A stretch of DNA of 13,285 nucleotides from DATLFP01 sp035540955 (lineage in GTDB: Bacteria > Actinomycetota > Acidimicrobiia > Acidimicrobiales > CADCSY01): the NCBI GenBank assembly GCA_035540955.1, contig DATLFP010000050.1, forward strand, positions 1 to 13,285, in the 5' to 3' direction. The notes below the pieces were generated by a model. It searched no databases. It was not told where the DNA came from and saw only the letters and a list, made by a program, of their open reading frames with translations. The first letter of the stretch is position 1, and every line of letters starts with the position of its first letter. The translations under genes and the position numbers were made by a program. Of this stretch, positions 13,041 through 13,285 are shown piece by piece.

Positions 13041-13285
13041 ATGCACCGTTCACTCATCATCATTGCCACCTTGCCCCTCGTCGTCGGCGTCGCCGCCTGT
13101 GGTGACGACGACGACGACCAGGCCGCCGCGTCAGCCCGAACCACCGAGGAGTACTGCGCCGACCTGCGCGCCGACCTGGACGGGGAGGGCCCGACCGATG
13201 CCTTCTTCGAGGAGCACCCGGATCCGACCCTCGAGGACTGGGCTGAGGGCCTGCCCGACATCATCGCCAGGGCCGAGGAAGGTCG
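13041..13285 (+). CDS. Putative lipoprotein, 5' part (runs off the window)
   Basis: The frame from ATG 13041 is open to the window end (81 codons). The N-terminus MHRSLIIIATLPLVVGVAAC is a lipoprotein signal peptide with lipobox VAAC (Cys20), followed by GDDDDD and an acidic, Ala-rich stretch, then TTEEYCADLRADLDGEG. The mature part is strongly acidic. It should be anchored outside the cell membrane by its N-terminal Cys. The visible part gives no function, although EEYC is common at the start of small actinobacterial lipoproteins. There is no ribosome binding site just upstream. Confidence 0.8.
   Translation, partial: MHRSLIIIATLPLVVGVAACGDDDDDQAAASARTTEEYCADLRADLDGEGPTDAFFEEHPDPTLEDWAEGLPDIIARAEEG

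Noticed and set aside
13001..13264. Minus-strand open frame at the right edge
   Set aside because: It is Ser/Arg-rich and lies antisense to a frame with a clear lipoprotein signal.

Overview
The window is very GC-rich and densely packed. It looks like a chromosomal segment of an actinobacterium, most likely from the class Acidimicrobiia. The grounds are the repeated GYWxV...FGDA modules joined to a resuscitation-promoting-factor (Rpf)-like domain, an F420-type luciferase-like oxidoreductase, and several genes whose start codon lies only 6-7 nt after a TANNNT box, the arrangement expected of leaderless actinobacterial mRNAs. No insertion sequence, integrase, phage gene or CRISPR array was seen. 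The taxon is inferred from these traits, not from a database match.

Left part, mostly plus strand: (i) the 3' part of a secreted protein with six FGDA/GYW repeats and a C-terminal Rpf/lysozyme-like domain (2-1108); (ii) a long, near-perfect hairpin (1128-1174); (iii) an alpha/beta hydrolase (1208-2251) and a VOC metalloenzyme (2290-2838), each behind its own leaderless-type promoter; (iv) a convergent F420/flavin-dependent LLM oxidoreductase (2828-3847, minus).

Central part: a divergent promoter region (3848-3890) leads into a recognisable rsbQ-rsbP pair. The first gene is an RsbQ-type alpha/beta hydrolase (RsbQ is the bacterial relative of the plant receptors KAI2 and D14). The second is a PAS-coiled coil-PP2C phosphatase with the RsbP layout. 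In Bacillus this pair relays energy stress to an anti-anti-sigma factor; no partner-switching sigma genes lie in this window. The RsbQ-like gene may start at a non-canonical ATC codon. A nitroreductase (5909-6574, plus) ends the plus-strand run.

Right part, minus strand, read from 12614 down to 6581: a large class III nucleotide cyclase-like/STAND ATPase/TPR regulator; 3 nt later a subtilisin-family (S8) protease with no signal peptide, carrying a CxCCC cluster and a (MYGSP)n tandem repeat between its N-terminal region and the catalytic domain; a small two-helix membrane protein; a signal-peptide protein whose predicted mature N-terminus is His; and an acyl-CoA-dehydrogenase-fold flavoprotein, probably a monooxygenase. 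The tight spacing suggests that the regulator, the protease and perhaps the two membrane proteins are co-transcribed. This regulator-protease pair is the best candidate here for an undescribed system.

Right edge: a tRNA-Arg(ACG) gene (12808-12880), a short non-coding stretch with a perfect 16-bp palindrome, and the 5' end of a lipoprotein gene (13041 to the edge).
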